A stretch of 64,000 bases of DNA. It comes from Neurospora tetrasperma FGSC 2508. Lineage: Eukaryota > Ascomycota > Sordariomycetes > Sordariales > Sordariaceae. Every line of letters begins with the position of its first letter. Position 1 is the stretch's first letter. Under the pieces are notes generated by a model. The model was not told the origin of the DNA and did not search any database. It was given only the letters and a program-made list of their open reading frames with translations. Both the position numbers and the translations under genes were made by a program. Where the stretch lies: the NCBI RefSeq assembly GCF_000213175.1, contig NW_009799179.1, positions 3,380,723 to 3,444,722 of the forward strand. The letters run 5' to 3'. Below, piece after piece: positions 58,669-64,000 of this stretch.

Positions 58669-59732
58669 ATGGCCCAAGTTCCGGTCCAAACGATCCATAG
58701 GGATCCCCAGTTATTGTGAGCGCCTCCCAAATGCGCCGCTAAGCCATGAAAGACAAGCTAGAAAGTCCAATTGCTAACTGCTAGGTGTTGACAGCTACTG
58801 GATCCTCTTCCCCATCACGATCGTCATGGTACGAACCGACCGATTCTGAATATGGTCATGAGGTTTTCCAACCAAACACGAGTTTATCATCTAACACTTC
58901 GTTCGACAATGTAGATCCTGACGGGCGTACTCCGACACTATGCGAGTGTGTTGATGCAATCCGCCCCCAAGAAGCTCGATCAGAAGGCCATCCGCGAACA
59001 GCGCTCCCTTCTCCATGGAATCAATTTGCGCGGCAACTTCCACGCCCTCTCCAAGAAGTCGTTCGCCACACGCCGCGATGCCCTAGTCACAGCCTTCGAG
59101 TCGGGCGCCTACCTTAAGGACCCTGAGCGCGCCGGACAGGGCCAGCCCAACCCACTGAGCGATCCAAGCTCGATGGAGGGCATGATGGGCATGATGAAGA
59201 ACCAGATGGCCATGATTATCCCCAACACGCTGATCATGAGCTGGATTAATGCGTTCTTCAGTGGTTACGTTATCAGTATGTGGTTGGATCGGGTCTTCTC
59301 CGTGGCAAGAGCGTTGTGGTGGCTAACGAGGTGTTAGTGAAACTGCCTTTCCCTTTGACTATCAAGTTCAAGAGCATGCTTCAGGCTGGCGTCATGACCA
59401 AGGATATGGATCCCAGATGGATGTCCAGCATCAGCTGGTACTTCCTCTGTATCTTCGGTCTTCAGTCCGTCTTTAACTTCTTGCTCGGCAGCGATAATGG
59501 TAAGTGTTGTTAACTCTTTGATTACTTTGACTTCCAGTATTAATGGTTTGTGACAGCTGCAAGCCAAATGGCTCAGCAGATGGGAGGGATGGGCGCGGCG
59601 CCCCAAATGTTCGGCCCTGGCGTCGATCCCGATAAGCAGTTCAAGGCCGAGGCCGAGAACCTCGCAGTTATCGAGCACTACTCGGTCCTCGACGATGTTG
59701 AGGAGCGTCTTCTTGAGGGCATTACGGTATAA
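58669..59732 (+). CDS. emc3: ER membrane protein complex subunit 3 (EMC3)
   Basis: EMC3 belongs to the YidC/Oxa1/Get1 superfamily and forms the insertase core of the EMC, placing tail-anchored and weakly hydrophobic spans in the ER membrane. Five exons (58669-58715, 58795-58828, 58915-59275, 59338-59499, 59557-59732) give 259 aa. Exon 2 is a 34-nt microexon. The protein begins MAQVPVQTIHRDPQLL and has span 1 across exons 2 and 3 (YWILFPITIVM then ILTGVL). A cytosolic coiled region with Arg/Lys follows (APKKLDQKAIREQR). Then come a Met-rich loop, span 2 (IIPNTLIMSWINAFFSGYVI), KLPFPLTIKFK, span 3 (SWYFLCIFGLQSVFNFLLG) and a Met/Gly-rich cytosolic tail. All match the family in order and length. 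Confidence 0.95.
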
Positions 59733-59898
59733 ACTAAACAAAGGGCCTAACTTGAGATGCCTCGAAACCAGACCACAAAATCCTACACGCCGCCATCAGT
59801 TTAGGGTGCAAAATAATAATTGGATAATAAGACAAAACGCCCTCTCAATGCTTGGTCTAGGCCTTGATTCTCTCGCCTGCGTGACGGAGTGGGCCATT

Positions 59899-60812
59899 CT
59901 ACTCCCACCACAGACAGCATCCCAGTCCTCCTTCCTTCATGGAACCCGTGATCTTATATGGCGGTAGGAGCTGGTTTGCAGTCTGGTCGACTTCCACCGG
60001 GCCTGTTGGTGTTTGGTCGTGCCACTCCTCGCCGATAACTCGGAAGCGGACCATCTCGTTATTGTCAAAGTACAGCTCCTGGCCCTCTTCCTTCCATACC
60101 CAGACCTTCTCGGTTGTGTCGCTTAGGATGAGATGTTAGCATGTCCCAGAAAGACACCAGGGGAAATGAACTGGTACTCACAACTCTGAGTTGTCCGGCA
60201 GCTCCGCGGCGGGAACAAAGATGTCGTTAAAGAAGTCCATGCCAACTGCAGGAGAACTAACGTGTTAGGCTCAAGACAGGAAACCAAAGATGACAGAGAC
60301 GGTGATTGAAGGATGGAACTGACGGTATATGCCTTCCTCGGTCTGATGGGTGATGCGTGCGAGAATGACTTCGTGCTTGAATGGCCTGAAGACCACCATC
60401 TCAAACTCAACTGCATAACATGTCAGTGATTGTGACAGGAGAGCACTAGGATACGAATATGATCATACCGTTCACGTTGACTAAACCACTGCCATGACCT
60501 ATCTGACCTTCTGATGTCCAAGTGACATCCCACAAACAGACGAAAAGGCCGACTTTCTGTACTACCTGTAGACCGAAGACAGCTGTTAGATGGGTGGTTT
60601 CGTGGGCCTGTTCAAAGATGTTGTTGCCCACCTTGTTTGCATATTTGGCGTTGATGTTGTCTTCAATCGCGACAAAACTCTCTTTGCTAAAGTCCTCGGG
60701 TGCAATCTGCACCAAGTCGGCAATTTTCGTCTATCTGATATTAGACTCCATTCGATTATAGCATACTGCAAACGCACTGGAAAGATGAAAGTTTACGAAC
60801 AGTGATGAACAT
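59899..60812 (-). CDS. rpc25: RNA polymerase III subunit Rpc25 (RPC8, Rpb7-like)
   Basis: Stalk subunit of RNA polymerase III needed for initiation at tRNA and 5S genes. Six exons (60812-60801, 60730-60632, 60565-60469, 60410-60324, 60245-60182, 60121-59899) give 193 aa. The first exon encodes only M-F-I-T; joined to TKIADLVQIAPEDF it matches the yeast start MFILSKIADLV. The first donor (GTTCGT) is weak. Intron 2 (66 nt) has no stop and a length divisible by three, so retention would add 22 residues. The N-terminal SHS2-like domain is followed by the S1-like OB domain with FFNDIFVPAAELP. The C-terminus GSMKEGGLGCCLWWE fits the family's G-L-G-x-x-x-W-W-E end. The 3' end is 166 bp from that of emc3. 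Confidence 0.92.
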
Positions 60813-62744
60813 TGTAGTGTGAGAAGGGTCCTTGTGCCGTACAGCTGAGCTCTTCCTTCTCAAGTTGGGGTTTGCACCAGACTAAACGTATGGATGGTGG
60901 TATGGATTGTTACTGGACACACTCTCAGCTTGATATAGTGGTGTGGTGACCGGTTTGGGCGAAATGTGACGACCGTATGTAAGTGGTTGTGTGAGAGGGG
61001 ACCGAATGCTCAAGAGAAAATACTACACATTGGTCCGGACATGGATTGATATGTAGTGTTGTTGAATGTCAATGCATGCAAAAAGTTTTGACGGGGGGCG
61101 GAAACTCTACGGTTTTTGACGATATCAGATAATGATTATTTTGGCGGTCATTGATCGTGAGGTCCGTCAAATTTCATGCAACGATGAAGATGAATGTCTC
61201 AACCAAGATTCGAGAGGGTATGATCAAAAAGGTTATGTAAAAGTCCCCTCGTCTCTTTCAACTTCCTTCAATGTCACCACGCAGTTTTACTGGATCGCGC
61301 ACCTGCCTGCGTGCTGCCCTTGGTGTAATCAGGACTGAAGGTGAAAGTTGAAAGCCCCACCGTCGGGCACTGGACGGGAGCGCACCTCTACGGTACTTCC
61401 ACTTGGTTTGCACTTGGGACTCGAGGTCTGCCTGCCGTGCTGCAGTTTGCGCGCCTGCAATCCGGTCGAGCTGTGCTGGAGCCTGCCCGAAAGTACGCCA
61501 AACACCACTGCAATAACGCGGGCAGCAGCGCACCTGCCAACACCCGGGCCCTCGACCCTGCCCTGAGAAAACAGAGATTCGAATTCTGCCGCCTCTACCC
61601 CTGCGTAGATCGGCTGACCGCCCTTGGACAGGGAACCTTAAGTGTGGACCCACCAACGCGCATCTCCTTCGACACTCCACGTCTCTCTCCTTCACCCTTC
61701 GACCTCCATTTCACAACTTCACCCCTCCATCCATCTCCAAACCTTCTTTTCGAGATAGATTGCGTTCAACCTCTACTTCGTACTTCTCGACCCCGGCACT
61801 CACTTGTGCCCTTGATCGCCAACCTAGCCTAAACCGTGAGTATTTTTCTTGCCTCGTGTGTTGCGAACAGGCAAGTGCCCGTAGCTTCTGGTCGAAGTCG
61901 ACCCTTGATCTTGTTCCCCGCGTCGGAGGATTCTCACCACGCCATCAGAGCGAGTTAACTCGCCGGTGGCCATAAGGTTCATTGTACGGCGAGGCGCGGT
62001 CGTCGGACTGAAACCCACTTCGTTCAAACCACATTCCTTCGCAACGTCCGCCGTTCATTCGTTCTAACAAATTCTAGTCCACCTTGGGGAAGCAAAGCCC
62101 AAGTTGCAACCAGTTGAGGTGTAACATTTCGCCAACACTGCTGCTTGACGCCAAGTTGAATCTTACCAACCCTCACTGAGTGAAGGATACTCAAATCCTG
62201 ACCATCGGCAAAGTCTGCTGTCCAAGGGCATTTAACACTGCCGGTGAAAGCTTGTCATCTTGCCCGTGTCAAAAGGGATCAGTTGCTGCCGTCACAAACC
62301 ATTTGACGATCAGGACTGCCACACCCAAGTCGCAGAGACATCTTTGCATCTGCTTCCTTCTCGGCATCTCCGACAGGACTCGAACGGCCTCAAATCCCAT
62401 CACGTGTTGTCTAGCTTGCAGCCTTGGGATTCAAGAAGCCCACACCGACCATTACAAGCCCGGGGTGCTAAACGACAATCCTACCGATTTACCATCGACG
62501 CGGCGTCTGAACTGTCTAGAGGCCATACCTGCCATCCCTCCTTCCTCCTGCTTGATTCAAATTCTTCCGAGTACACTCAAAACGTCCAATTTGCAGGGAC
62601 GTGACGGCAGCTCAATACTAGCTGAGCAGCAAATACCCTGTTACGCAGGGAAAATTACAAGTGTCATACACCAGCTGGCAAGATCAAGATTCATCTATAT
62701 CCATTCTTCCTCCGGGCCATAGCTCGAAAGTGAACACACAGACC
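60813..62744. promoter_or_regulatory. Divergent region between rpc25 and the NUFIP-like gene
   Basis: About 1.9 kb. The left half must hold the rpc25 promoter. The right half is C/T-rich and probably a long 5' leader, with a possible leader intron listed separately. Open frames of 130-180 codons at 61341-61832 and 62180-62722 have leader-like composition and no family features. Confidence 0.45.
61836..62077 (+). other. Possible 5' UTR intron of the NUFIP-like gene
   Basis: A GTGAGT donor at 61836 and a tight TTCTAACAAATTCTAG branch/acceptor ending at 62077 make a consensus-like 242-nt intron in the leader. No transcript evidence. Confidence 0.35.
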
Positions 62745-64000
62745 ATGGCTTACAACTACGGACCGCCTCCCCCGCCTCCGGGACCGGCACCGCCCAACAA
62801 CCCGCCTGCTGGCTACCCCGCCACCTATGGCCAGTCGCCTTATCAACAGCAGCAGCCCCAGCCGGCTGCTCCCCAGCGCGGCACTTATGCTGGACGAGGC
62901 CGTGGTGGCTCAGATCGTGGCGGTTACCACTCTTCTCATTCTTACGGATATGGCCAGCAACCTTCTGCGTACGGACAACAGGCGCCCCCGGCAAGCCCGT
63001 ATCCTTCACATCAGCCCCAGCCCCAGCCGGGTGCCTACCCCCCGCCACAACAGCAGTGGCATTCAGAGCAGCATGGCCAGCATACCCCGCAACAGCCTCC
63101 TGCCCCTCCCCCTCCTCAAGGTTACGCGCCCAGCTACGGCACACAGTCCCATTACCCCCAGGCTCAGCAGCCATACGGCCAGCCCGCATACTCACCCGCG
63201 CCACAAACTCCTTACGGCCCGGCGTATGCTCCCCCCGCACCGCAGGCTAGTCCGCCTCCCCAGCCATGGGCCAGTCACCATCAGTCGCACCCTCAGACCC
63301 CTTACAACACCAGCAGCCGAGGTGGAAGAGGCTCCCATAGTGATCGTTCTGGACCCAAGGGCCAGATGATGGGACCTCCTATCAGAATGGGATTTGATGG
63401 CGCACCTGCGCAACCGCCCGCTCCGGCTCCGTATCCGCCGCAGCCATATGGTGCACCTCACGGGGCGCCTTATGCTCCTGCGCCATACCAGCCCTATCCG
63501 CCTCCTACTACTTACATACCGCCAGCACATCCCGTCTATGATGGTGCTCCTGCCGCAGGCGCGCCCCGCCATGGACGTGGTAGTCACAACAACGGCCATC
63601 CTCGCCATCGTCCTCAGTTTGGTGGTGACAAGGTCCGCGGCCGAAATGGTCATGCTGGCGGCCACAACAGCCGCGGTGGGAAGGCTTTTAGTCCCCCCGC
63701 TCACCATCAGAAGCACGACCACTCTGGTGGAAAGAAGAAAAAGCGCAAGACCAACACTCTAGGTCTTACTCCGGGCGATGAGTCCGACGAGGACGATGAG
63801 AACGAAGAGGAACGTCTCAATGAGATGATTGGTGCTGATGCTCCCAAGTAAGTGTGTCCCGCTGTTACTGTCTCATAAGAATAACATTAACTCTTGATAC
63901 AGTCCCATCACGAATGAAGAACTTGCTGCTTGGATCGCTGAGCGTCGGGCCAACTTCCCATCAAAGGCCAAAATTGAAGCCAAGAAAGCTGCTGTCAAGG
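62745..64000 (+). CDS. NUFIP-like protein, 3' end outside the window
   Basis: Exon 1 (62745-63847) and the start of exon 2 (63903 to the window end) flank a 55-nt intron; frame is kept. The first 300 or so residues are low-complexity Pro/Gln/Tyr/Gly/Ala (YGPPPPPPGP, repeated QPYG/PYGP), with RGG-like patches (GRGRGGSDRGG, SRGGRGSHSDR) typical of RNA-binding proteins. A basic stretch with KKKKRK near residue 330 is a likely nuclear signal. An acidic segment (GDESDEDDENEEE) leads to NEELAAWIAERRANFPSK, the hallmark of the NUFIP1 conserved domain, whose members assist box C/D snoRNP assembly (yeast Rsa1 is the distant counterpart). The start is the first ATG of the frame after the leader. Later domains, such as zinc fingers, cannot be seen. 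Confidence 0.8.

Noticed and set aside
1-64000. Secondary-metabolite gene cluster around the monooxygenase
   Set aside because: No synthase, transporter, P450 or pathway regulator is present. Neighbours are PP2A methylesterase and a histidine methyltransferase.

Overview
The window is filamentous ascomycete (Sordariomycete) nuclear DNA, most likely from the Neurospora/Sordaria group. Genes have short introns (53-164 nt) with GTAAGT/GTATGT-like donors, CTAAC branch sites and CAG/TAG acceptors. Intergenic DNA is roomy and rich in homopolymers. The proteins match filamentous-fungal orthologues, and the pyrophosphatase reads as I remember the Neurospora one (from memory, not a search). I see no plasmid, phage, CRISPR, rRNA, convincing tRNA or transposon. 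All exon models below were built by hand, and reading frame was checked across every junction.

Layout. 1-11 kb: one two-exon gene for a giant (about 3,076 aa) acidic, repeat-filled protein with three separate internal repeat families. 11-22 kb: housekeeping genes in alternating orientation: tRNA dihydrouridine synthase Dus2 (-), inorganic pyrophosphatase (+), mitoribosomal protein mL53 (-), the SNARE Sec20 (+) and PP2A methylesterase Ppe1/PME-1 (-). 22-33 kb: a sparse stretch with a Baeyer-Villiger-type flavin monooxygenase (-), a protein-histidine methyltransferase of the HPM1 family (+) and a GPI-anchored Ser/Thr-rich wall protein (+). 33-37 kb: Ptc7-type mitochondrial PP2C phosphatase (-) divergent from the succinate dehydrogenase iron-sulfur subunit (+). 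37-43 kb: another sparse stretch with a small secreted protein (-) and a degenerate-looking secreted Cys-rich gene (+). 43-62 kb: Mediator subunit Med12/Srb8 (+), NAD-dependent methylene-THF dehydrogenase Mtd1 (-), the Fe-S assembly targeting factor Met18/MMS19 (+), signal peptidase subunit Spc2 (-), ER insertase subunit Emc3 (+) and RNA polymerase III subunit Rpc25 (-). 62.7-64 kb: the start of a NUFIP-like gene that runs off the window.

There is no operon and no obvious metabolic cluster. Some neighbours share biology across divergent promoters: Ptc7 (reported to regulate coenzyme Q synthesis) with SDHB (which reduces coenzyme Q), and Spc2 with Emc3 (both ER protein biogenesis). The strongest candidate for something undescribed is the giant protein. 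It carries nine copies of a short D-P-T-M-P-Q-F-[RK]-P-N peptide, six of them spaced a regular 150-171 nt apart, followed by a 45-residue heptad-like repeat and a 78-residue acidic repeat.
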